Below are positions 33,374-45,700 of a stretch of DNA of 64,000 bases, piece after piece. The notes below the pieces were generated by a model. That model searched no databases. It saw nothing but the letters and a program-made list of their open reading frames with translations, and was not told where the DNA came from. Where the stretch lies: the NCBI GenBank assembly GCA_963969365.1, contig OZ017747.1:2728001-2792000 (forward strand), written 5' to 3'. The stretch is from Asterochloris sp. CNOR1. Lineage: Eukaryota > Chlorophyta > Trebouxiophyceae > Trebouxiales > Trebouxiaceae. Position numbers and translations under genes: made by a program. Each line of letters begins with the position of its first letter. The first letter of the stretch is position 1.

Positions 33374-36300
33374 TCATGAGGCTGCTGAGTACTTATACTG
33401 AGTGTAGCCGTACTCAGCAGGGATGCCTGAACCCCAAGCATGGGCCATCAGGCTGTTGATGACCTCCTCAGCACTGGTAAAACGGGACCCTGGGGTTTCG
33501 GCGTAACCCGTCAGGGTCTCCAGAGATGCTGGCCAAAACGGAATGATGCCTGCGGCCTGGCGGCATACCGCCAGCATGGCAGCTGCTGTCATGGAGGGGC
33601 GGAAGTCCAGCAGTGCCGTCTCAGCCAGGCTCTGATACAAGAGGGCAAACGAGTTGCCTGCAGGCAGGGAGCGTGAGGCCGCTGATGTTCAGGCCAATGG
33701 CAGATTGGATGTCCCTCCAGTGCAGAAGAGCAATTGCCCCACAGCATGAGGCCACCTGGCCCCTGTTGTGGCCAGGCAGCACAGCACAAACTGCACGCCA
33801 TGCACTTGTGGAACTCTATCTTGCACCTAGACAAGGCCTGCATTTTGCTCCCAGCTGGTGGTTATGTGTTAACACCAAGTGACAGTCCCCACAAATGCAG
33901 CACCACGACCAGCCACCCAGCCCTGCCCACCTGCTGCGCGCTGCAGCTGCTGACCATCCCCAAAATCACAGCCCAGGCGCTCCAGGTACAGCTTGAGGCA
34001 GCGCAACGTGGAGATGGCGCTGGTGTCGTTGTTCAGGATCTGGCGCACACTCTTTTCCATGTTCTCCACGCCCACCAGGGACACCCCCAGCACAGACTCG
34101 ACCTCTGCGTGCCCCGGGAGCAGCTCAGCCTGCTCGCCTGCAGGCAGTTCAGCAGCAGGTCGGTGGAGGTCTGGGGATGGGTGCAAGGAGGGGAAGCGTA
34201 CCAGTGCACTCTTGACCGCAGCTTGGCCATGGGTGAGGCAGGTGAGGATGACCCGGCCCCAGCACAACATGAGCTCCTCGGAGCCTGCTGTGCCAGCATG
34301 TGACAGCACGCATGAGGAACCGTGTCTGCAGGGCTGCGCTGGCACCTGCACTGCACTTGACGACCAGCCAAGCAGGATGACTGAAGGCAGCCCACAGCAA
34401 TGCAGCCTGTGTCAGGACCGCATGCCACCTCATGTGGTACCAGCTGTGCCCCGGCCCCGCAGTACCCTTGGCTTGTGAGTGGGTCCACTTGCACCCAGAA
34501 GTCAAGGTCACCGCCATGCAGGTGGCGGCAAGGCCCCACCCCTGTCCTGCTCCATCAAGCCCCAGCCGGTTCATTATTTTGGCCAACTGCCTGGGGGTCG
34601 GGCTTGTCCCTGCCGCTGGTCCAGTGTGATGTTGACCAGCGTTGCAGCTCACCCTGCCGTGCAGAGATCATGAGGCAAGCCGCCACCAGCAGCTGCAGCA
34701 TGTTGGCCGGCACCGTGACCCCGCTGCACATGGTGCGGTCCAGCAGCAGCATGGCATCGTGCAGCACCTCGTCCTTGAAGCCAAATAGCCGCGCGTGGCT
34801 CATGGCCATGGCCACGCACTCCTTGCGGTCCACCAGGTACTCTGGGGACATGCTCTGCAGTGCACAGGAGGCGACTTGGTGGCCACATCAGTTGATCTGG
34901 GTTGGAGGCAGGGCAGGCGCGCTTTGCCATCGCCCAGGTAATAGAGGGCCATGTGCTGGGAGCTTTGAGTAGTGCTTGAAGCAGGGCAGATAGGCTTGGC
35001 GGTTGCTCTGGTAGTCTGGATATGCATGCTCTGCACCACAGCCACACATTGGCTTAAATCTGGGGGAAGTTCAGTGGCAGGGCAGGCACATCTGGCCAGG
35101 CAGTACTTCATCTGGCAGTCCCACCAGCCTGGTCTGCTCTGAGTTGCCTGAGGGCAAGCCAAAATGCGCAAATGATTGGTTGACCAACAGGGCCCCGTTG
35201 GTGTGGGGCCAGGCCCGTGCAGCAGTTCATGGGAGCGCTTTTGCAGCTGCAGACGGCCATGAAGACCAGTGTCAGGAGCAGCACCCATGCCAGCAAATGC
35301 CCTGCAGCGCTCCCCAGGCTGCAGCAGCAGCCCTTGCTCATGCAGACTCCGCACTGTGTGGGGCTGCCCCTCGCACTGACCCTGGTGACCATGTTGTGCG
35401 CCTCCTCAAAGCGATTGACAGCAGCAAAGGCCTCAGTGCATCGCGCCTGGATGGCAGCATCCTCCGTCAGGAGGACACCCTTGTCCACACCTGCACCAGG
35501 CCCGGCAACAGGCTGAGGCGGGGCACCTCACTGGGCATGACTGTTGTGTGCTGTGTGTGTGCAGAAAGTCTCTGGGCCATCCCTGGCAAGATCAGTTCCC
35601 GGCTGCTGGGGAGATAGCTGGTGCACAGGCACTTGTGCCCTCCTGCTTGCATGCCCAGCACCACGCAGCAGCAGCCAGGTGAGGCACAGCAGCTGACATG
35701 CCGGACGGTATGCAGCCCACCTCTGAGCACGTCCCCCTTGTTGTAGGGGGCAAGAGCTGTCTCCAGGGCAGGGCTCTGCAGCCAATCTGCCATCTCAGGG
35801 GCAGCCGCCTCCAGCTTGCACCCGGCAGGCACATTGAACAGCCTGCAGCCAACAGTGGACATAGTGACTGCTGACCCAGAGCAGTGCACGAACAACATGG
35901 ATTCTGCCTGGATGATAGCAGGGCAAGACCAGTCTGAATGCCAGCGGCCATGCAATACACAGGTCGTAGAGCTTGCTGGTGTCTGCAAGACATGCTGTGC
36001 ACAGCTTATTAACCAGCATGTCAGCCTAGCAGCTGCATCGCACCTCAGAGGGCTGTTGCAGCCATGCAGCAGGGAGGCAATGGCCGCCTTGATGGCCGGA
36101 TAGGCAGCCTCCCGACTGGGCTTGCCCCGGTTGACCGTCATGCAGACACGATGACGCAGTAGCCCAGGGCCCTCCTGTACAGCAGGTAACTCTGCTTCAA
36201 GGAGCTGCCAGTGATAGCAGACTGCTTTCTGGAAATAGCAGCAGCTTTATCACCAGAGGGCCCCCAAAGACAAAGACAGCAACGAGTCTGCCAACCCTTC

Positions 36301-39300
36301 GAAGCAGGCCAAGGCACTCCTGCAGGGCAAGCATCCCTGGTGGCAACGCGACGATGCCAGCCTGAGGGCAAGCTGCTGGACCGAGAAGCAGCATGCACCC
36401 CACCACGGCATGACAAGCCTCTGTGGCAGGTTTGGAAGGCCACCAGACTGCTGCAGTGCCGAGTGGACCTGCGCGGTGCTGCCTCACCTTCATGAGGCGC
36501 TCCCTCAGCTCTGACAGCCACCTGAGCAACGACACCACTGCTGCACCCACTGTGAAGGCGTGCATGCCAAACTCGACGGTGCCTGAGTCGCTGCTGTTGT
36601 GCACGCTCAGGCGGAAGTGTCCATGCCGGCATGCCGTCTGAAAGATCTGCAAGCGGTGCAGACATGTTGGTGGCTCTGACAGCACCTTTGCAGCCGCGTG
36701 GCACACATGCAAGGCTTCTGCAGACTTTGATTCATGGCAAGTGCTACCTGCCACAGCTTGCTGCACCCTTGGCCAATGGTGGGGTGATGAAGGTGGCTTA
36801 CTGAAGAGTTGTTTCTGCAGCTTACCTCTATGGCTTTGGCTTGGGCCCAGACGACGCCCGTGTTCCAGAGCAGCCCAACTGTGGTGTTGTAGACAACGCT
36901 GTCGGGCCGGCAGTTGTTTTGCTTCATCTGCTCAAAGGCTGCGAGAGCCTTGCGCCACTGCCCTCCCTTCTCATAAGCCAGGATCAAGCCTCCGTATGTG
37001 ACTGAGTCTGGCTTGCACCCCCGAGTCTGCATCTGCTCAAACAGCTCTGCGGCCTTCTCCCACTGAGCACCTGCGGGCCAGCCACCTGGTGTACTCGGCA
37101 CTTTGTCACTACAGGCTGCGGGCACAGGGCAGCGCCCCAGGCAGGCAGGCGCAGCCACCAGGCTGCAAGCGAAACCGCTTCTCTGTTCTGACAGCTGCAG
37201 GGGGAGGTAGGGTGCCCTTGCACACAAGGTGTCTGATGGCAGGCCAGCCTTTAGGGAGCAGAGAGAGCTCCTAAACACGCAACACCAGCACAACACACAG
37301 CCTGAGGCCTCTGCTGCACGGCAATGTCAGTGCCCACTCTGGGCGCAGGCAGCGATGGCAAAGCAGTTCAGTGCACGCTTTGGGCACCAGCAGGCGGGTG
37401 CTGGGCCCCAGAGATGCTGCATGGCGGCCCTCACCCTGTGCGCAGGCTGCGATGAGGGAGTTGTAGGTCACCACATTGGGCTTGCACCCCTCGCAGTGCA
37501 TTTCGCTAAACAGCTCCAGTGCCAGCTGCCAGCGCCCGGCCTTCTCGCAGGCACTGATCAGGCTGCTGTAGGTAATCACATTGCGCTCACAGCCGCGGCG
37601 GACCTGCACCCCAGCCGTGCGCAACTGTCAGTGCCTAGTTGCAGCTCTGCTGGCACAAGCAGCTGATGTGGGTAGCAGGACGGTGGATGGCTGACCACAT
37701 GTCTGGTGTTCAAAGCACATTGCTGATGTAGCATGTGGCACGAGGATGCTGTTCTGCAAGTGGTAATGGTGCCAGATGCTGGCCAATGAGTGATGTGCAG
37801 CCGCCCGGTGATAGCTGAATCTGGGCAGGCACGCTGTGTGCAGCAATGTGCCCATGTTGCTCGCCTATGTGCTGCAGGCCTGCTGGCCCATGCCTTACCA
37901 TGTCCTGAAAGATCTGAAGGGCTTTGTCAAGCTGCCCGTTCTTGCCGTATGCAGAGATCAGGGCAGTGTAGGTGGTGGCAGTGGGCTGGGCGCCTGCGGC
38001 CAGCATGCGCTCATACACCTTGAGGGCCTCCTGGGCCTGCCCGCTCATGTTGCAGGCAATGATGACCGTGTTGTAGGTGCGAATCTCTGGCTCAATGCCC
38101 TGCAGCAGGTGCCAGAGTGAATGAAGGACTGAGTCCCTGCCTGTGCATCACCAACAACATGGGCTGTACAGCTCACGCAAGTGGTGTGGGCTGTCTGTGT
38201 CCGACGCTTTGAAGCCTTGATGTGGACAAGGGGTCGTACACAGCCTGCACAGTGGACAACATTTCATCCAGTCTCAGGTGCTGCACAGCAGGCCACAGCT
38301 CAGCTCAGCGCTGCAGAGCGAAGCTGCACGTGATCCAGTTGAGCCCCAGCTTCTGAGAGTGCCCACCCCTGATGCTCAGCCCCTACCAGACTGCAGTACA
38401 ACTGTGCCCCGAGCAGACAGCAAAGTACCCCACCTGCTGCTCCAGTGCGTCCAGCACCTTGACGGCCTCCTCCCACTGCGTGGTCTTGCCGTACACATCA
38501 ATCAGGGTATTGTAGGTCACCAGGTTGGGCGCACACCCCTCAGCAAGCAGCTGCTTGTACACATCCAGGGCCAGGTCCAGCTCGTTGGCCTTGATGCACA
38601 CATTCATCAGCGCGCTGTAGGTGTGCACGTTGCAGGGGATGCCGCGGCCCCGCATCTCAGCGACCAACTCGAGCGCTCTGCAGCGGGGGGCCTCATGGCC
38701 TGAGCAGAGTCTGGCCGCAGCAGAGTGGCGCCCCGGTACCTGGGGAGGCAGGTACCCCCCCAGGAATGCTGTTTGCAGCAGGCCAGGGTGCCTAAGGCAG
38801 CACAGGAATGTGTCGGCCGCCCTGGCCCCAGGCATTTCATCCACATCAGGGCCAGACCAGACCAGCGGAGCATCCTGCCCTTGTCAGCAGGCGTCAATCT
38901 TGCCAGGCATGCTCCCTGCCTCACCTGCGCAGCTGCTGGTGGCTGCCGCACTGGCTGATCATGGTGGTGTAGGTGTACACATCGCAGAGCCCCGCCAGTT
39001 CGTGCACGTCATCCAGGCCCCGCAGCCAGTCAAAGATCTCCATCGCGCGCTTCCCCAGCGCGCCCTTGGACAGCTCCTTTAGCAGGGCAGCCAGCGCCCC
39101 ACTGCACACCAGAGTGCATGAAGATCAACACTGCAGGATATACAGGGGTTGCAGATGTGCATGAACAGCTGCTTCCTCGAGGCTGTGAGCAACCCCACTG
39201 CAGGAAAACAGGGCGTGTAGAAGGTGAAGGGTGGCTGGTGTGCTCCTTCAGCACAGGTTGCCAGCGCTTCACACTGCAGAGCAAGGAGATTTGTATGGGG

Positions 39301-41049
39301 TCCAGCACAGATACGAAGCGGCTACACTTCTGTATTATCAGCATGGGGAGCCATGTGCTGCAGCCAGTGGCGACCCTTCGTCCGACGTTCAGAGGACTTG
39401 CAGGGCTTCCTGGCTGAGCAGGCCATACTGCTGCCCCAGAGCTGTGCAAGACATGTGTGCGCCTCAGCAGGTGACAGCATAGCCTCCTGGCAAGTTATGT
39501 CATGATTAAAGATCAACCCTCAGGCAAGTTGCAGCATGGTGCTGTTGCCCCTGTCTACAGGCTGAAAGCTGTTTCTCATGTCCCCCCACCAACTGCAGGC
39601 CTGCTGGCATGTGCGGTCACAGGAGCAGACTAAAGAGCCCCGGCAGCCAGGGCAAGTGCACCACATGAGTGCCCCAACAAAGAAGCCCCCCCGCCCACCC
39701 CCTCCCAAAACAAGGCCAGAACAAGTTGCGGCAAGAGAGGCAGACCTCAGCACATTGCATGGCTCCTGCTGCGGCCAGGTTGATGACGGACCGCCACTGC
39801 TGGCAGGCCAGACGGCAGGAGAGGCTCCCACCAGCATGGCAAAGATCAGCAGGTGTCCCAAGCACAGTGCGCAGGCAGCCCTCCATATGTGCATCAGCCT
39901 GCCCCAGCCTGCCTGGCCCGCTCCTGGCAGGCCAGACAGCACTCTGGGACACCACCAGCGCTGCAAAAGATTGGCAGTGGTTCTGGCGCCACTGCAAGCA
40001 CCAACACACTCAGCCGTGGCAAGGTGGCACAAGCTGTGGCCAATGGCTGTGGGGACTCAAAAGGTCCTTGTGCCAGTGCAGGCAGGCAGTGCCCACCCCT
40101 CACCACATCTGCCCAAGCCGCACACCTGTCTAGATAGTACAGCCCCTGGCTGATGGCTGTCACTGCGCTGGCCTCGGGGGGCAGGCTCCTGATGACCTGC
40201 AGCATCTCCTCCACTGAGGAGTCGCTGAAGGGCCCATCGCCATCCCCGAGCTTCTGGCCGCGCCCCACGCGCGTGACCTCAGCCCACAGGCGCCGGTAAT
40301 GCCCCTGGCCGCCACGCCCACGCTGGTCAGGCCCGCCACGCCCTGCGGCACGGCCACCTGCATGGCACGCCTGCCATCAGCTCGCTTTTGATGGGGCAGG
40401 GACCAGTCGTGATTACTGCAGGGAGGAGTGCAGCGCAACGGCACCCTGGACTCTGCTGTGGCATGCACTGGGAGAGGGCCAGGTTCTGCAAGCATGACAG
40501 AGGGGAGAGCATGAAGCCGGGAGTCTTGCTTTTGGGAACATGAATCTGCGTAGCAAGATCAGACATGTACAAGTCATAGAATGAGTGTGAAAGGAGCGCA
40601 AACTAGTGGTAGCGTGTTTAAGCTGCTGGTCGCTCTCTTTGTGACTGATCCGTAAGGGATCAGAAACGTGCGCATGCAGGCAGGCTTGAGGCACACATTC
40701 CCGCTGACATGCAGGGGCCCTGACCTGCACGGCCACGTGTGTAATACCGGGATCGCGGTGTCTGAGAAACCTCTGCCCCCTCCTGTGAGCTGCCAGGCTT
40801 GCCCATGAAGTCAGGGAGACCACTACTGATGCTCCTGGTCATGCCCTGCTCCCTCAGAGGTTGCTGAGGAGTGGTAGGGGCCAGACCGACCTCCGCAGGT
40901 AGCATCATGCTGACAGCCCTGGCAGCCACCATGCGCTGGGGGCTGTTCTGTGGGGCCCCATTCTTCAGGCTATGGCTGAGCAGGTCAGAGTACGGCAGAG
41001 GCGAAGGCGTCCTGCCCGTGCTCTGAGAGCTTGGGGAGCCCTCGTCCAT
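33374..41049 (-). CDS. PPR-SMR-cyclin fusion protein, probably organellar RNA factor
   Basis: One minus-strand gene. The N-terminal exon (41049-40725) is Ser/Pro-rich, then an RGG-like patch (YYTRGRAG joined to GRAAGRGGPDQRGRGGQGHY). Exons from about 39110 to 36830 carry PPR motifs, e.g. NVHTYSALMNVCIKANELD, NLVTYNTLIDVYGKT, TATTYTALISAYGKNGQLD, NVITYSSLISACEKAGRW and DSVTYGGLILAYEKGGQWRK. An SMR domain follows (VEFGMHAFTVGAAVVSLLRW, then TVNRGKPSREAAYPAIKAAI). Next come exons ending AHNMVTR (about 35490-35385) and a cyclin fold (LVDRKECVAMAMSHARLFGF, LLLDRTMCSGVTVPANMLQL, then YQSLAETALLDFRPSMTAAA at about 33640). From SMR to the stop every junction keeps codon phase, so the cyclin part is not a separate gene. 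PPR-SMR proteins act in plastid or mitochondrial RNA metabolism. No clear transit peptide is seen, so a further upstream exon is possible. Confidence 0.85.
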
Positions 41050-41403
41050 CTCTGCGCACCAAAAGTCGGTGATCTGCCCGGCAATCTAGCGGATCCCATC
41101 TAGTGAACCCCACAGGCGAGCCATTACCACAGGTCTTTGCACCAATAAAGGGGGGTGAGAGGCTCACTGAACTTCAGAGTCCTAGGGGCGTTTCCTCAGG
41201 ACAGCCCTTTGGGAATTCCTGCTGCTCATCTGCGTGCATCGGGCTAGACAGTAGAGACGCTGAGGACCCCTTGAGATGCCACTTCAGGAGGGTCCGGATG
41301 GCTAAGTTAGCATGCAAATGCAGCTGACATCAGCATTGGACTGCACAGGTGGGCTGTTCGTCATCTCCGCTAGATTTGCTATACAATTCCCTGATCTTGC
41401 TTC
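41050..41403. promoter_or_regulatory. Divergent upstream region (PPR gene / SET gene)
   Basis: 354 bases lie between the two start codons, which point away from each other. No reading frame is conserved. It probably contains both promoters and 5' leaders. Confidence 0.4.
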
Positions 41404-42555
41404 ATGCCTCCCATGCAGATGTCAGCGCAGGCGCGGGCAAGAGAAACTGTCTTCAAAGGCCTTGGGCGCTGGTTGACACATCATGGAGGCAGCATACATG
41501 ATGCGCTGGCACTGGGGACGAGCCCCACCTTGAAATGCAGGTCAGATATCTCGCGATCTGAGCGCACTGCAAACTGGGCCTGCCGCCAGCACATGCGCCT
41601 GCAGGGGTGTGTTAGCCAGAATCGACATTCCAGCATCCAAGGAGGCGCTTATCACACTTCCCTCCGACTTGTTCTTCACACCACATGCAGCAAGCGTCTG
41701 CCTGCAGAAAGCCCTTTCAGCATCCTCCCTTGAGCACATTGAGGTCAGAACAGCACCCTCTTCCGGAAGCGCTCACAGAGGGCAGACAGTGTGACAATCA
41801 GCCTTGCTGCCTGCAGCGCATGGGAGGTGATACCCTCACCATGGCCATTGCTCTGGCACATGAGCGGTCCAAACAGCAGTCAAGCTTCTGGGCCCCCTAT
41901 ATTGCTACCCTGCCCAAGAAGCCGGGCCCAGCCTGGACTTTGTCACCTCCAGAGGTGGCTATCCGGCTGAAGGCTTTAGGTGTGCAGCCCTGCTCAGCAT
42001 ATGGCTGGTGTACCTGCCCACGAAGAGAGCTTTAGCAATCAATGTGCTTTGGCTAACTGCGGCATGTATGCAGGGCCAGCAGCGCAGGGCTGGAAGAGGC
42101 AGATTGCACAGCTGCGTGAAACTCACACAGCCGCCAGCAGGCGCCTGTCCAATGCCTATGGCAAGCAGCTGGGCGTTAGAGCAGCAGACATCATGTGGGC
42201 GCTGGCCACAGTCATGTCGCGCTGCTATGTGGGGGAGAAGGTCGCCAGGCTGACCCCTGGGCTGGACCTACTGAACCATAGCACCCAGGCCTGGCAGCTT
42301 AAAGGGTGTGCATGATTTTGCAGCTTGCAGTTCTGCAGCCCAACTGCCAGGAACTTCAATTGAGGCTCTGCTGCCCTCTGCAGACAGCGGCATATCTTTA
42401 CAGGGCGAGAGTCCATGATTGCCAGGGCTGAGATGCAGGGCTCCCCTTGCTCACTGCCAGCTGGCAGCGAATTGCTTGTTGACTATGGCATTGGCAGTGA
42501 CACAAAGCTGATGTACTTGAATTATGGCTTCATCGACTCGAGGGACCTTAGATGA
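41404..42555 (+). CDS. SET-domain lysine methyltransferase, short form
   Basis: Five exons: 41404-41540, 41605-41743, 41817-41979, 42074-42305, 42384-42555. They total 843 bases, or 280 residues. The split SET fold of the Rubisco LSMT/SETD3 group is visible: RGVLARIDIPASKEALITLP near residue 46, FWAPYIATLPKKPG, the core LTPGLDLLNHS (SAM-binding Asn-His) and the C-terminal pseudoknot strand LLVDYGIGSDTKLMYLNYGF. These enzymes methylate lysine or histidine in proteins such as Rubisco large subunit, aldolase or actin. The frame stops 13 bases after YLNYGFIDSR, so the C-terminal Rubisco-substrate-binding domain normally present (150 or more residues) is missing. An in-frame ATG at 41419 is an equally good start. 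The next gene (DRC2) is convergent, 146 bases away. Confidence 0.8.
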
Positions 42556-42701
42556 GGCAGTCACCGATGGACACACCCCAGCTGAGCGTTGGCAGAGAGA
42601 GATGTGGCGGTTGGCTGATAGGCCTTTTAGTTAGCGGTTTGCCAGCACAACAGAGCTGCTGTGCTCCGTAGGCCGACAGCGCCAGCCACCACCCACAAGG
42701 C

Positions 42702-45700
42702 CTAGGCAACTGCCTGCTCCTCAGGAAGAACAGCGCCAGCCACCACCTGCATCGCTTCTTGGTCCTCTTGCCGGGCCTGGTAGGCCTTGTTGCGCTCCGC
42801 CAGGGTCTGCAGTCAGGGGTGCAGGCACTCAAACCTCAGCAAGCAATTTGTGTGCTAAAAAGCTAACGTGTGAAACCTGAAGCTCAGCATGCATCCTGCA
42901 GGTGATGGCAACTTGAAGCAACTTACTGAGCTGCAGCAGTTCACATGGCAGCACAATGCCTACACTCTTCCTCAGTCTTTGTGCTAGAGCTGCTCTACAG
43001 AAAGGCACACAGGGCGACGGGCAGGCTCACCAGCTGCAGGCGCTGGTTGACCACCAGTAGGGGGTTGGTTGGGCTGTTCATGACGTCTGCATTGACAGCG
43101 ATGCCATCCAGATACTGCCGCAGAATGTGGCGCAGGTCAGCATTCTCGGTGGCCAGCCGCGCACGCTCCTTGTCCACGGCTGCCTTGTCCAGCAGGACCT
43201 GCAGAGGACATGCAAAAACAGTGTGCATGCAGCTGGGAGGTTGGGGCGTATGCTGGCTGCCTTGCTCAGCAAAATCTGCAGGGGCAGCGCAAAGCAGGAA
43301 GGGCCCTGCTGCAAGGGCCCTCACCGGGGTGCTGAAAACCCAGGTGGCAGGGAGTGAACAAGCCCCAGGTCTTCAGTGGTCTAGGTGCCTCATGTTGATG
43401 TTGAGCAAGGCGTCATGCCAAGTCCTGTGGAAGAGAGCTGGGCAAGTCCAGTGCATACCTTGTTGCTTCGTTTGAAGAAGTTGTTCAGGTAGTTCCACTC
43501 CCCCACTGGCTGCTCACGGTGATCAAGGGCATGGCTGCTGGCATTCAAGAATGAGAGATTTGAATCCTGGATATCCTTCCGGTGCCCTCCACCTTCATCA
43601 GCACCATCCTGCGGGCAAGCACATCTGTGAATCTTCAGATGCAGCAGCAGCCAGCGGTGCTGCTGGCTGCCAGTCATGCTTTGCCAAGCACAGAGAAGCC
43701 CCTTTTGTATTGAGCATGCATCTGCACCCTTCTAGACGAGGTCATAGCTTCTCACAGCAGCACAGCATGCCCACAGAGGTTCAGCAAGAGGACTCTGGTG
43801 CAGGCCAGACCCCACTGACCTGGAAGCAGGGTCACCCTAGACTCACCACAGGGCTGTGCGCCTGCCTGGCACCAGAGCCGTGCGTGGAGGGGACGTCCCC
43901 TCTTTCTGACTGCGCGTCACGGCTGGGGCGCCCGCCCTCCTCATTGCTGTCAGCCTGGTCTGCCACCTGCTGAGACCAGAACATGTCCTCGCTGTGCCCC
44001 CCATGACCCCTGCTCCGCCCCGGAGACGAGCCCTCCAGAGAGTCAGAGTCTGCATCATGCAGCCAACTTTATCCTGTCTGTTGGCTGCCGGTCAGCAGTA
44101 GTGCTGCAGGGATGGCTGACGTCCTGCAGGTGCAGCTCACGCGAATACGCGAAAAGGGCCACCCCCCTGAAGCGCAAAGTTGCAGCACAAAGGGGCCAGT
44201 AGTTCATGCCATCCTCGCATGTCATGCCATTCTCTGAACAGCTGCTGGTCATTGCTGGCGTGCACACCTGATGTCATGCCTGGCATGTCGCCCGGCGTCC
44301 AGAAGGGCAGCACCTTCTCCTGCTCCGTCTCCAGCTTGAGGCACAGCTCAGCCACCTTCAGGATGCGCTCAGCTGAGCCCAGCTTCTGCTTCAGCAGCCT
44401 CTCAGCGTCAGAGCTGCACACCAGCACAGGGTCCTGTTTTGAGAAGAGGTGCTCCGTCTTGCTGCACCACACTAAGTGAACTGCCGGCCCAGACATGACA
44501 TGGCAGCAGGCATGCATAGCAGTCAGCACTAAAACTTCAGCTGCATCTGGCCGGCCCTGCTGCCGGGCAGGGGCTGCTATGTGCTCTTGCAATGAAGCTT
44601 GCAGGGGCCGCACGTCTGACAAATGGCAACTGACAAGGAGCGTTGTGACGCAGGGTCTGCCAGCCAGAGTCAGCACCGCAGCAGCAGGGGGCGGCCTGCC
44701 TCACCTCGCCACCGATAGCTGCTTGAGGCGGGCATTCTGCTGCGACCTGAAGGCCTCCATGGCCGCCTTCAGGGTGGCATAGTGCCGTGCCATGATGTCC
44801 TTCTCCGCCCGCAGTGTTTTGTTGCGCTGCTCCCACTCGCGGCCATTGCTGACAATCTTGGTCCTCCAGTGCGCCAGCTGCTCCTGTTGGTGACGCGCAG
44901 GCACGCCACCAGTCAGTCCCGCCAGGGCACCCACGACAGTGGCTAGACACCCTTGCTGCAAGCACATGTGTACCAAGCAACCATGGCTCAGCCATCATGG
45001 TGTGACGGCAGACCTTCAGTGAAGTGGCTGAGCCCACATTGCCTCACCAGCCCACATCAACAGCACAAAGACTGCACTGACCTTGCCTGCACAGAATGCA
45101 TGGGCTGCGCTCTTGATGGAGACCACCCCGGTGGGCTCACCTGCATGTGCACCAGCTTGCGCATGCGCTGCTCAATGACGCGGGCTGCACTTGCGTCGCT
45201 CTTGGTGAGCGACTTGAAGGCATTGCTCCGTGCTTCCGTGTTGGCCAGGTACGCCTGCACAGGCGGCCAGTCTTGTCGGCAAGTGCGGCCCCTTACCAGA
45301 AGGGCGCCAAGCATGGAGGACTCTAGGGCCCTGTGCAAAGGCTGCACAGCCACAGGGGGCCTTGTGGACCGATACGGCTGGGCTGCGGCAGGCTATGAGG
45401 GCCACCTGGCAGTGGTGCAGTGACTGGAGACTGCTGCAAGCATGGGCAAGGTCCCTTCAAGCCGCTTCACGCTGTTGGCCGCCAGTTGTGCTGTTCCTGC
45501 AAACTTCTTCAGGTCCGGGCTGCTACAGCTGCATGAGCTGCCGCTGACATCCCAGTGGGCTGCCTTGGATCCCGCCAGGCTTCAACAAGGCTGCAGGGTT
45601 GCTGCCACGCTGCCTTGAAGGTGCGCTCCACATCGATCAGCAAGCACTTTGAAGGTGCATTGCACACCTGGTGAGCGGACTCAAAGGTCCGCTCCAGCTC

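Noticed and set aside
34640-34860. A separate cyclin gene downstream of a PPR gene
   Set aside because: Exon ends at 35385 and the start at 34855 join in phase (MVTR-SMSPEYL), and no start codon context or promoter-like gap separates them. A fused gene is simpler.
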